DNA from: G963677485 sp942492855
Lineage (GTDB): Bacteria; Armatimonadota; HRBIN16
Length of the DNA: 64,000 nucleotides
NCBI GenBank assembly: GCA_942492855.1
Contig: OW818647.1
Coordinates: 4,836,001-4,900,000, forward strand
Direction of reading: 5' to 3'
This document shows positions 19,301 to 26,912 of this stretch, piece by piece. The position numbers and the translations under genes are program-made. How positions within the stretch are numbered: position 1 is the first letter of the stretch; each line of letters opens with the position of its first letter. Below the pieces are notes generated by a model. That model ran no database searches and was not told the DNA's origin. It was given only the letters and a program-made list of their open reading frames with translations.

Positions 19301-22240
19301 GTTGACCTTCAAAATAAAGGTGCTTCCAATACGTCCCTTGACAATCACGTTCCATATCGACATGGGTAGAATATCACCCATGGCCAGGTCCACAAAGCCC
19401 AGTTCATTCGTAAACGACGGTATGCGATCCGCCAATGGTGATGTCTGCGCAGGCCGAACAGGTGCAGACGGCAAACTGCTATTCCCGCTGCTAGAGGAAC
19501 TGCCGGGCATTGGCAGGTTGTTGATGATCGTCTGGTTGTTTCCTGTCACATAACCACTGGCAGAAAGTGCCCGGTTTTCGCTGATGTCAACAGGCTCTGA
19601 TTTTACCGGAAGGGTAGTACCAAGAGCAGTGATGGTTTCGTTGTTGCTCTTTTCGAGTGCTTTCCTGCGAAGCACCGCTTCGTCTTTGACCTTCTGTGAG
19701 CGGCCATCCAAGGCGAAATTCACTTTACGCATTTCGCCTTGCCGTACTTCCACAAAAGAGCTCTTTCCATCACCTGCTGCCGTAAATCCGGCGTTAGTGG
19801 GGGCTGCATCGTCTGGCAGTGTTTCAGTATCCATCCTCAGCACATGCGTGCCAGGAGCCACACCATATAGACTGTATTTTCCCTGGCCATCGGTAATCAC
19901 AAACGATCCATCATCCAGATAGATGCGAACACCAGGCATCCCCATTTCGTTGGAGTCAATGATTCCATTGGAGTTATCATCAATGTATACCCGGCCGATC
20001 ACTACCCCTTGTTCCGTAAAAACGCCAGCCCTAAGCTTGACTTCTGACACTGCAGTATTGGAGGTGATCAGCCCGTAGCTGGAACCAGCCACCGCCTGTG
20101 CGCTGTTCTTAAGCAAGCTCTCTCGGGTTCCTGCCTTCACCGCTACCCGGTAGGAGATAATGGCAGTGCCGTCGATTTTCAACTCGGACAGTTTAAAGAC
20201 CAGATTTGATTTGACTTCCTGCACGGAGTCATCGACTTTCAGTTTGTCAATAGTGGTCGTATTAGCCTGATATGCTACACCTGATGGCAAAGCATCATTG
20301 ACGGTTATGTCAGACAGGATTGTTCCTGTGGCATTTCGTATCCGGAGAGTATAGTCGATAAACTCTCCCACTTCGACAGAGTGCTTTGATGCGGTCTTCT
20401 CTATGAAGAACCCGCTCCCAGCTTTATAATCGACAGGTATATCAAGCATCAGTGTCGAACTGCCGCTCAGCAATGTCAGCACACCGCCATATGAACCCGC
20501 GACATCGATCCGTCTACCGGCTGGTAGATCGGCCGCGGCGATAACCGATGGATGGACATAGTAGCCTGGTGGTGCCACGACGATACGGTAAGTTCCCGGT
20601 ACCACATGGGCAAACCGGAAAACACCGTCACCGCCGGTAGTCACCGGGTTCGGGGCGGACGTCACACCATCAACGGCAAACACACGGGCCGGTGCTCCGG
20701 CTGCTCCCCCATTGCTGACACCGGTGATGTCTACCAAGGTCACCACTGCACCAGCAACCGGGAGGTTTGTGCGGCTGTCAAACACCACAAAAAACGGGTC
20801 AATGGTGACAAAAGCCGTGACTGTCTGGCCGAACTGGTCAGTAAAAGACGCTGTCAGTTGGTCGTTTGCCGCAGTTTCCACAATCCCGTTTCCGGCAGTT
20901 GCTGGGGAGTTTGCCACATCAGCAGTGATGATTGGCTGGTTTATGCGGAAAATGCCCGAGTTGGGGCCAGTCTCCACCGCCGTCACCGACTCTGTATCAC
21001 CTGTCAACTTAGAGGTGATGGTGATAGTGATGCTCTCTGCTATTTTGGGGTCCAGGTTACTCCCAGCAGCACTGACTTCCAGATACAGGTAATTGCCAAT
21101 AGATTCAAGATTTGTGACATTATTGTAGCTGGCGTCCCAGTGAAAAACTATCTGTGGAGCCCTCTTCTGAACGGCCACAACCGACGTGTTTGAAGCTGCC
21201 GCTATTTCCATTGCGGACATCGGGTCTTTACAAGTTAAGGTAGCGGTGTTATGGATGTCACCACTAGCTGCCGGGTTTAACCTGACACGGATGGTCAGGG
21301 TAAACCCTTCTCCGCTTTTCAAGTGCGGAAGCCCATACGCCACACTGTCTACGGATGATGGATTCGATGGGACACTGCTTTGGTAAGAGTTATACGGATC
21401 ACCAAACCGATGGTAAAGCAACAGACCTGAGCCACTGCCCTGCGCTTCGACAAACGCTGTGTTCGCCGGGACGTCATCCACACACATAACATACTGTGCC
21501 GTCTGGCCATCGAGCATGATATCCACAGGCGATGCGTCCAGAAGCCCCGTGTTTGAACCCTGGATGTTATATTCCACCACGTCGCCAGGTCGTGCCGATG
21601 GGTTTGTGGCGTTTTTAGTTAGCTGGAGAGCCACCTTGCTGCCGATGGTGACCTTGTCATGGTTCGTGGCAGAAACACCGCTGATGACCGCTGTGGCTAC
21701 CAGATGGAAACTGCTCTGGTCACCAAACTGGACATCGGCGGGTACTGTAGCCGCAAAAACCAGGTATAACTTTTCGCCAGGTGCTAAGGTGACTTGAGAC
21801 CCGCTCACGAGGTATACCTCGCCCGGGTTTGCTATACCATCCATGTTCACATCTTTGTACAGACGCAGTGGTGTCAACAGAAATCCCTCTGTGTCGGTAA
21901 TACCATATTCGAGGATATATGTGGATGTGGTGTTGCCTGTATTTTCAAGGACGTGCGTGGTATGCACCTTGGCGCCGGGGACGCTGATGACTGAGTTGTC
22001 TTGAGTTAATAACAAGGATTCAAACGGCTGCACGATGATGCGCACAGTGTTGGAATTAAGCAGATACTTCTCGCCTGTATCCGGATCTGTATATTCGTTG
22101 GTTGCCTGATTTTCGATGACGGTTCCTGCTAACGGTGCCGCGGCATGAGCACAAGCGGCAAACCATGCCAGATAAAGCATGATTACACCGATCACATATA
22201 TTCGAAAGCTATGTTGTGATGCCTGTTGATAAGTGCTCAT
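16388..22240 (-). CDS. Giant DUF11/SdrD_B protein with C-terminal outer-membrane beta-barrel
   Basis: About 1950 residues from the ATG at 22240. An in-frame ATG at 22348 would translate through a strong hairpin and is unlikely. After a signal peptide comes a domain (AGTVIENQATNEYTD, then SNTV) shared with the upstream protein. DUF11 domains, carboxypeptidase-regulatory-like folds and an SdrD_B unit follow (VIGRVYIDDNSNGIIDSNE). A low-complexity Ser/Pro linker lies near residue 935, and an invasin-like Ig domain (ADGMTPVPVTVRM) comes after it. The last 700 or so residues alternate in the manner of a beta-barrel (DEFYPVYGDSS, YLRLENRQSFLMYGDF, LSNYNRSLTGVMSHYEQG) and end in GPYMRLRFKF plus an Ala/Pro-rich tail. 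It probably anchors the cluster to the outer membrane. The architecture is recognisable; the function is not known. Confidence 0.78.
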   Translation of the reverse strand: MSTYQQASQHSFRIYVIGVIMLYLAWFAACAHAAAPLAGTVIENQATNEYTDPDTGEKYLLNSNTVRIIVQPFESLLLTQDNSVISVPGAKVHTTHVLENTGNTTSTYILEYGITDTEGFLLTPLRLYKDVNMDGIANPGEVYLVSGSQVTLAPGEKLYLVFAATVPADVQFGDQSSFHLVATAVISGVSATNHDKVTIGSKVALQLTKNATNPSARPGDVVEYNIQGSNTGLLDASPVDIMLDGQTAQYVMCVDDVPANTAFVEAQGSGSGLLLYHRFGDPYNSYQSSVPSNPSSVDSVAYGLPHLKSGEGFTLTIRVRLNPAASGDIHNTATLTCKDPMSAMEIAAASNTSVVAVQKRAPQIVFHWDASYNNVTNLESIGNYLYLEVSAAGSNLDPKIAESITITITSKLTGDTESVTAVETGPNSGIFRINQPIITADVANSPATAGNGIVETAANDQLTASFTDQFGQTVTAFVTIDPFFVVFDSRTNLPVAGAVVTLVDITGVSNGGAAGAPARVFAVDGVTSAPNPVTTGGDGVFRFAHVVPGTYRIVVAPPGYYVHPSVIAAADLPAGRRIDVAGSYGGVLTLLSGSSTLMLDIPVDYKAGSGFFIEKTASKHSVEVGEFIDYTLRIRNATGTILSDITVNDALPSGVAYQANTTTIDKLKVDDSVQEVKSNLVFKLSELKIDGTAIISYRVAVKAGTRESLLKNSAQAVAGSSYGLITSNTAVSEVKLRAGVFTEQGVVIGRVYIDDNSNGIIDSNEMGMPGVRIYLDDGSFVITDGQGKYSLYGVAPGTHVLRMDTETLPDDAAPTNAGFTAAGDGKSSFVEVRQGEMRKVNFALDGRSQKVKDEAVLRRKALEKSNNETITALGTTLPVKSEPVDISENRALSASGYVTGNNQTIINNLPMPGSSSSSGNSSLPSAPVRPAQTSPLADRIPSFTNELGFVDLAMGDILPMSIWNVIVKGRIGSTFILKVNGKEISDSQVGAKHTYFIKNIEVWEFIGIEFKPGNNSIMVTQRDSMGNDRGEAKINVVTSGLLSKISVVPQAEKQVADGMTPVPVTVRMTDSDGMLVQTRIPLTLESDGAEWNVQDLNPQEPGVQVFLDGGEAKYELLPPHEASVTTLRVSSGLLSGSARMEFLPNLRPLMAVGVVDLGVAQNQSTTLSHSQASLFMKGRVTDDTLLTLSYQSNKSAHGRLFRDIQPDEFYPVYGDSSIKGYDAQTSQETYLRLENRQSFLMYGDFSTSSSDSSRNLSNYNRSLTGVMSHYEQGANAVNFFTSYDSTRQNIFEVLANGTSGPYSLGSGEIVENSERVEILVRDRNQPSVILKTTPMTRLFDYTIDRDRQTVLFKTPVPSFDANLNPVSIRVTCEVDAGGPKYWTAGVDGRISLRKNLSLTASYVSADVPDNAWTMTGVSAEWQLTPNSKLTGELAQTSSDLLGKGLGQRIEYTQESDKIQARIMAANTDLAFDNTASAISKGRTEISSKITYLQNQHTRYVAEAIQSEDRSMGSNRTGMYASVEKSITPELRLELGVRHAEETRTQLPTSETTDPAINFTSFRAKVTALVPQVPSATIYTEYEQDISDSERNVLALGGEYLFANRGRLYARHELNSTLTGRYLLNANQTQQTSVIGIDTDYLGSAHVFSEYRARDAFSGRETEAAIGLRNQWELRQGVRVNASLERIEPVDGKTKTASTAITGALEYTRNVNWKGTARVEYRTNAGNSSWMTSIGSAVKLSNDWTMLGKGIVQVSNSDLNTQTQARMLMGLAYRGAESDKWNGLAKYELRYDNGGVAPDNGRELSHIVSTDINYQPSASFESGTHLALRLTDNTLGPISSSSKAMLMQERLSYNASKRLQLSLISGIYWNDLFDDSIGSIGLEAGLLMHRNVWLSAGYNFTGFDDEHLSNGNYTGKGPYMRLRFKFDEALLGAGREASAGAQPTPSSAKAP

Positions 22241-22261
22241 GGTACTGCCTTGTACTGATAT

Positions 22262-22314
22262 CTCCTGCCTTCTCATGCAGTGGTTTCTACCGCCACAGCA
22301 TGAGAAGGCAGGAG
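22262..22314. terminator. 17-bp perfect hairpin downstream of the DUF11 repeat gene
   Basis: CTCCTGCCTTCTCATGC (22262-22278) pairs perfectly with 22298-22314, and GTGG/CCAC extends the stem inside the loop. It lies between two co-directional genes of the DUF11 cluster. No T-run follows, so attenuation or mRNA end protection, giving different expression of the two genes, is as likely as termination. Confidence 0.55.
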
Positions 22315-22350
22315 CAATACTGCGATTCAACATTGCTCCTGCAATCAACC

Positions 22351-25008
22351 CTACTGGTTGATCTTGACCTCGAAGTAGATTACAGCGGTCTGGCCGGGTG
22401 CCAGTGAACTAATCGTGGCACTGATAGTTCCCACTGAACCTGCAGATGGAACTGTAATTGCTGTGAAGGTAGAGCCGCCGTTCAACGTGATGGCTCCTAC
22501 TCCAGTCGCGCTCACCGTTCCGTCGCCAGCGTGGTATGTGGTATACGCTGGAGTGGAGTCGCTGATCACTATGTTAGAGTTCGTTGTGGTGCCAGTGTTG
22601 GTCACTGTGATCCGGTAACGGACACACGAACCAGGAACTGCACCGGTAGTGATGTTGGTCTGCTGGTATGCGCTGTCAGGGGTACCATTCCCATCAGCGT
22701 CCAGAGCCTGCTCTTTGACAACACGGACGTCGCCGGCGATGACTGCTGAAGTGTCTTTGACAATCGCAGGAGCCGGTGCCGCTGTGCTGTATGTACCCTG
22801 TGAGGTCATCGCTGTCAATGTGCAGACATCGACGATACCTGCAGATGCACCTGCGGGAGCGTATACCTTCACGAAGAGGGTCGCAGATTCGCCAGGTTCA
22901 AGCCCGGCGCCCGTGCTTGCCCCGTTGAGGCCACCCACGAGCGAGTCAAGACTATTGACGATAGCGTCGCCAGAGTCCAGAACGCCGTTATTGTTTTTAT
23001 CCCAGTAAATAGCTGAGCTAAAGCCGGATTGGGTGTTGGCTGTAGTCAAAGCGATTAAACTGGCAAGACCATCACCTTCAGCAACGTTACCGTTGTTGGT
23101 GACTGTGTGGGTATAGACTACAGAACCACCAGGGAATACCTGGCCACTGTTGTTGGGAACAATCGAGATACTGCGGACCATGTCAATGGTCACAGCATCG
23201 TGCTTGATGTCGAATGCACCAGTTGTTGGCGACATCACACGGTAGTATATGTGATACGTGCCAGCTGGCGTACCAGATGGTGAATAGATGTCAGAATGGA
23301 TGTGCACACTGCCGCCAGGAGCGACCATACCTGTTTCAGATATGATGGTCTCCGTATCATTTTCGTTTAAGATCGTCCAGCCTGCAGGCAGCACGATGGT
23401 GGCGAAAGTGGGGTCGGTGCTTGCTTGAATAACATACGAGTCAGAAACTGAACTCGTGTTGTTCACATACAGATCCATATCAACATGATATGCCGGCGGC
23501 ACCGACTTGATGGTGACAGGCGAGCCTTCTGGGCCTGTGCCAAGACCATCGGCCGCGGTCGCTCCGTTGGCTATCGATCGGTTGTTTGTTAAGTCGACAG
23601 TACTGCGTGTGATCACATTGACTATGTCTGTTGTGGTCGCGAATTTGGTGTTGTCGACGGATGAGGTGGCTGTCTTGTTAACGGCATAGCCTTTGTTGCC
23701 CCATGCGTCTGCAGGCAACTTCACCTTGACCACAACGTTATATGTCGCACCAGGATCTAGGGGTCCCGTATCTGGTGTGCTGTTTCCGTTCGTGTCCAGT
23801 AATGGTGTGACACCATCGCTGCGATAAAGAACGATAGTCGAGCCAATTGGGAAGAGGCTGTTTGACAGCGTCATATCAAAGGTGTCGATACTGTTGCCGT
23901 TGTTGGTCACCACGTTGGTGAACGTGACGGTGGCACCCTGAGATGCACTCGGTATCGTCTGCCCTGTGATGGCAACGGCCACAGTTGGATCGACAAAGAA
24001 GTCCGTAGTATTGGTGCTTCCTGCGATGATTGCGCCTGTGCCGTCGTTGTATTCAAATGTGGCGGTGTTGTAGATATCACCCGACATGGCGTTACTGTCG
24101 ATAGAGACCTGGAAGCTGATCGACCCTGAGGTCGTCTTCGCCATGGTCGTTATCTTAGCCAATACCGTGCGGGTTGCCGCAGTATAACTATAGTCGATGC
24201 CTGCAGGGTCTCCACCGGAAGCGTCTGTTACTGCTGCCCCACTCCACTTTGCGCTGCCTGGAATGTAAGTCATACCAGCCGGAATCACATCAGTGAGTGT
24301 GAAGTTCGTGGCGTCCTGGTTACCTGGGTTGGTATAGGTGAATGTAAAAGTGACCGGTGACGTGCCAGTATAGCCATGGTAGATATCGATCGCTTTGTTG
24401 ATCACGACCACCGCGTTATTGGTGACCGTCACACTGTCGTTATTGGTGGCTGTTTTCGTGTTATCGTACTGGCTTGTGGCAGTTACGGTCAGCACTGCTG
24501 ATCCGCTGATTACATTGGGGATGGTGCCTACGATAACGAACTTGAAGTTTCCGCCCGGAAGTACCGCTCCCGTATTGGTGATGGCTGCCGCGCCGGGGTC
24601 TGCGATGCCATCGCCATTTGCATCCGGGTAGATCAGTACGCCGGTCATGTCAAAACTGTCACCGCTGGACTGCAGGATGGACAGATCGAATGTATCGGAG
24701 CCGTTTCCTGTGTTAGTGAGGGTGTGAGGGAAACTCACGAGTCCGGAGGGTGTCGCGTATTTGACATTGTCAGAAGTCAATGTCAGGCTGGCCACCTGCT
24801 GCACAATGGTATACACAGCGTTTGATGTCACGTTATGTACTGTGCCGCTGGCATCGGTGTATGTCGCAGACGCTTGGTTTCCGATCGATGTGCCTGCCTC
24901 AGGTGCTGCAGCCATGACCGGTGTCGTTGAAGACAAGCCCAAGACTAGTGCGATGCAACATAGCGCCGTTGCGAGTGTTCCAAATTTTTGGAACAGGGGA
25001 TGTTTCAT
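22351..25008 (-). CDS. DUF11-type repeat protein with Ca-binding-like loops
   Basis: About 885 residues from the ATG at 25008 (AAAGGA 9 bases upstream). A signal peptide ends near MAAAPEAG. The mature N-terminus (AGTSIGNQASATYTD, then SNAVYTIV) matches the N-terminus of the barrel protein downstream. The body is a run of DUF11-like beta-sandwiches (FPHTLTNTGNGSDTFDLSI, VTFTFTYTNPGNQDATNFTL, VVYTHTVTNNGNVAEGDG). They are punctuated by calcium-loop-like motifs: DANGDGIADPG, DTNGNSTPD, DKNNNGVLDSGD and DADGNGTPDSA. The C-terminal domain (ITVTNTGTTTNSNIVISDST ... VIYFEVKINQ) resembles the end of the 1352-residue protein. There is no membrane anchor, so it is probably a secreted fibre or surface-layer component held by the barrel protein. 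Confidence 0.75.
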   Translation of the reverse strand: MKHPLFQKFGTLATALCCIALVLGLSSTTPVMAAAPEAGTSIGNQASATYTDASGTVHNVTSNAVYTIVQQVASLTLTSDNVKYATPSGLVSFPHTLTNTGNGSDTFDLSILQSSGDSFDMTGVLIYPDANGDGIADPGAAAITNTGAVLPGGNFKFVIVGTIPNVISGSAVLTVTATSQYDNTKTATNNDSVTVTNNAVVVINKAIDIYHGYTGTSPVTFTFTYTNPGNQDATNFTLTDVIPAGMTYIPGSAKWSGAAVTDASGGDPAGIDYSYTAATRTVLAKITTMAKTTSGSISFQVSIDSNAMSGDIYNTATFEYNDGTGAIIAGSTNTTDFFVDPTVAVAITGQTIPSASQGATVTFTNVVTNNGNSIDTFDMTLSNSLFPIGSTIVLYRSDGVTPLLDTNGNSTPDTGPLDPGATYNVVVKVKLPADAWGNKGYAVNKTATSSVDNTKFATTTDIVNVITRSTVDLTNNRSIANGATAADGLGTGPEGSPVTIKSVPPAYHVDMDLYVNNTSSVSDSYVIQASTDPTFATIVLPAGWTILNENDTETIISETGMVAPGGSVHIHSDIYSPSGTPAGTYHIYYRVMSPTTGAFDIKHDAVTIDMVRSISIVPNNSGQVFPGGSVVYTHTVTNNGNVAEGDGLASLIALTTANTQSGFSSAIYWDKNNNGVLDSGDAIVNSLDSLVGGLNGASTGAGLEPGESATLFVKVYAPAGASAGIVDVCTLTAMTSQGTYSTAAPAPAIVKDTSAVIAGDVRVVKEQALDADGNGTPDSAYQQTNITTGAVPGSCVRYRITVTNTGTTTNSNIVISDSTPAYTTYHAGDGTVSATGVGAITLNGGSTFTAITVPSAGSVGTISATISSLAPGQTAVIYFEVKINQ

Positions 25009-25111
25009 CTTTGTAATCCTTTCGATAGTGTTGTGGGTGGTAGTGTAAATGCAGGAATCGCACATTCGATAATGTGGCATGAAAGTGCGTAGAAGATCAT
25101 CTGATCCTCAC

Positions 25112-25627
25112 CTACTTGGTGGTTTTGGTCTTTGGTTGTGCGGTAAGGAGCTTGACCCGTGCTGTTACAACCAGCTCCTTACCGTTATCTAGTTTTCCCA
25201 CCTTCCATTTCATGAACCTGTAAGTTTCCATTGGAAGTTTTATGGCCTTGTCTTTACCATTTGAGTCCTTGACAGATTTAACTAATGGAATGGCTGAGTA
25301 AAGCGATCCGTCGGTACTAGCGTAAGCTTTAGGCGGTTTACAGCTAGCCTCAATGTAGACCGAACCAGCGGGGATAGGCAATACTGGCTCTATACCAGTA
25401 ATGGCTTTTCCTGTGCGGTTCGTAAGTGTAAGTTGATATTCAATGATATCACCAGGAGTCGCACGAGCAGCGGAAACCAGTTGTTCCTTGCCGTTGTCAC
25501 GGGTAACTTTGCGAGCAGCCAGAACGCTGGACACACCGGTGTTTTGAACTGCCTGCGAAACAGCGAGCCCGGTAAACAGGCATAAAGCTGTTATGACGAG
25601 TCCAGTAGATGCGGAGAAGAGTTTCAT
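25112..25627 (-). CDS. Small exported single-domain DUF11 protein
   Basis: 171 residues: a signal peptide (MKLFSASTGLVITALCLFTG...) and one DUF11 domain (ARATPGDIIEYQLTLTNRTG, then VLPIPAGSVYIEASCKPPKA), ending in a Lys/Thr-rich tail. GAGAGG precedes the ATG by 9 bases. It is the first gene of the four-gene cluster, 103 bases upstream of the next start. Its size suggests a subunit or cap of the structure built by the larger neighbours. Alternatively it is a periplasmic chaperone-like partner. The domain call is good; the role is inference. Confidence 0.7.
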   Translation of the reverse strand: MKLFSASTGLVITALCLFTGLAVSQAVQNTGVSSVLAARKVTRDNGKEQLVSAARATPGDIIEYQLTLTNRTGKAITGIEPVLPIPAGSVYIEASCKPPKAYASTDGSLYSAIPLVKSVKDSNGKDKAIKLPMETYRFMKWKVGKLDNGKELVVTARVKLLTAQPKTKTTK

Positions 25628-26361
25628 TTAGACAACCTCTCTGTTGGTTACTATCAGGTTTGCCTTTTCTGTGGTGAACAGCCACCACGCAACCCTGTGC
25701 ATATTACGCGAGTTCCTGCCCAGCCTTAAGACGTAACAATAGCTGCCAGTATACGTAGGCTGGATTGGATTGGACACGGCTGGGTGCCGCGAAATATTGC
25801 AAATATCCGATTTGGCTGCACACGACCAATTTTCGAAGAGGATTCCTCAAACCGACCATGCTGTGAGCCTTATCAAGCATCAGTCTCATCAACTTCACAT
25901 TACGCAATCGAAGCGCGATGTGAGTTTGAGACTAGCATCTTATACAGGATGCAAAACGCTATAAAAATAGTATACCCATAATGCGGCATCAAGAGTCGCT
26001 AAATAGGCAATATCTACTGCCAAATTCACACGCATTTTTATCAATACCATAATACAAGGATGTTACAGGTAGCTGGGATATTAGTGTGCGTATGTAAAAC
26101 TTGTGTGATACCCCGCATATCATTGATGATCAGGGTCATATGCCGTGGTGCCGTGAGGCTTCCGTTATGTTTACGAAGCTGGCATCGCGGAGCCTGTCGG
26201 GACAACCGGCTACTCGCAATAATGGAATGATGAGTACATACCGGCAGGTAGGCGTCACGCTGAAGCGTGAAGGGGGTTCGACGGATGGGACGGACGTAGG
26301 GTGCGATGGAACCTGGGCATGCAAGATCGAGCTCTTGCATGGTAGCAAGGTCGCGGCAAAC
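25628..26361. other. 734-base gene-free region with local hairpins
   Basis: The left part is the leader of the DUF11 cluster; read on the minus strand it has a small hairpin GTGGTG/CACCAC near 25670-25690. The part from about 25930 to 26100 is AT-rich. From 26150 to 26345 the base composition changes and hairpins appear: TCACGC-TGAA-GCGTGA near 26254-26269, and ATGCAAGA (26319-26326) with TCTTGCAT (26333-26340). Open frames here are short, overlapping and unconvincing on both strands. No known RNA family was recognised. Confidence 0.5.
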
Positions 26362-26387
26362 AAAAAACCTCAACCCGAGGGTTGAGG
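26362..26387 (-). terminator. Rho-independent terminator of the initiator tRNA
   Basis: A perfect 9-bp stem, CCTCAACCC (26368-26376) with GGGTTGAGG (26379-26387), is followed on the minus strand by six T residues (26367-26362). It lies 6 bases beyond the encoded CCA end. Confidence 0.9.
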
Positions 26388-26393
26388 TTAACA

Positions 26394-26469
26394 TGGGTGC
26401 GGGGGAAAGATTCGAACTTACGACCTCCGGGTTATGAGCCCGGCGAGCTGACCACTGCTCCACCCCGCA
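26394..26469 (-). tRNA. Initiator tRNA-Met (CAU), CCA encoded
   Basis: On the minus strand a 76-base cloverleaf can be drawn, with anticodon loop CTCATAA and anticodon stem CCGGG/CCCGG. The three consecutive G-C pairs next to the loop, and the A11-U24 pair in the D stem (GAGC/GCTC), are marks of bacterial initiators. The T loop is TTCGAAT and CCA is encoded at 26396-26394. Unusual points: positions 1 and 72 are U and A, not the usual mismatch; the T stem (GTAAG/CTTTC) has a U-U mismatch at 50/64; and the discriminator base is C. Its own promoter and terminator flank it, so it looks functional. Confidence 0.9.
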
Positions 26470-26474
26470 AAGAT

Positions 26475-26503
26475 AGTATATCAACTCCATACCAATTGCG
26501 CAA
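26475..26503 (-). promoter_or_regulatory. Promoter of the initiator tRNA
   Basis: On the minus strand TTGCGC (26503-26498), a 17-base spacer and TATACT (26480-26475). The -10 box ends 5 bases before the mature tRNA 5' end, so the leader would be very short. Confidence 0.65.
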
Positions 26504-26528
26504 GGTGCCCGTTTACACCACGGAGCAG

Positions 26529-26807
26529 CTACTTCTCAGTCTTGTCATACGGCTTGATCGCCTCTACTCGAGCGGAAGATGGTATCCCAACTTCTACCGT
26601 CACGATGCTCACCGTCTTCTGATTTGGGTCTGCGATAGCGAGCCATCTTGTTGAGCCTAACTTATCGGCCGGCTGACTGAGTTCAACCATACTCACCGCA
26701 GCGGGTTTGATGCTCCTGCTGAGCCCATACTGGTATGTGTACATGATCAACACAACCTGCAGCAACACCACAGCGTAGATGATTGTCTTGCTATTATATC
26801 GAAGCAA
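26529..26807 (-). CDS. Small single-pass membrane protein of unknown function
   Basis: 92 residues from a TTG at 26807, chosen because GGGAGG lies 6 bases upstream. An in-frame ATG at 26843 has no ribosome site and overlaps a possible promoter (TTGAAC at 26853-26848, TATTAG or TATATT at 26832-26825). The protein has a short basic N-terminus and one transmembrane helix (about 9-27, IIYAVVLLQVVLIMYTYQYG). An extracytoplasmic domain of about 60 residues follows (WLAIADPNQKTVSIVTVEVG), with alternating charged and hydrophobic residues. I do not recognise the family. It sits between the tRNA and the HEAR-repeat gene on the same strand. Confidence 0.5.
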   Translation of the reverse strand: MLRYNSKTIIYAVVLLQVVLIMYTYQYGLSRSIKPAAVSMVELSQPADKLGSTRWLAIADPNQKTVSIVTVEVGIPSSARVEAIKPYDKTEK

Positions 26808-26912
26808 TCGGTGCCTCCCTTGGGCTAATATATAGCCGCGCATCGCGGTTCAAATACATGATACCGATGTTTGAGTTACGATACCCAGGGAGCCCTACCG
26901 GCGGCGCCGTGC

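Noticed and set aside
25640..25680. GGCAAACC upstream of the DUF11 cluster as a c-di-GMP riboswitch
   Set aside because: Only this octamer matches; the downstream GGGACGCAAAGCC core and the pairing stems are absent.
26265..26390. Resemblance to a tmRNA (GGGGGTTCGACGG, later GTCGCGGCAAAC)
   Set aside because: The reading frame after GCAAAC would give a tag without an Ala-Leu-Ala-Ala-type end, no acceptor stem pairs with the 5' part, and the second half is the terminator of the tRNA on the opposite strand.
26041..26490. Open frames on both strands around the tRNA
   Set aside because: They run through the tRNA and its terminator or lack ribosome sites, and show no protein-like pattern.
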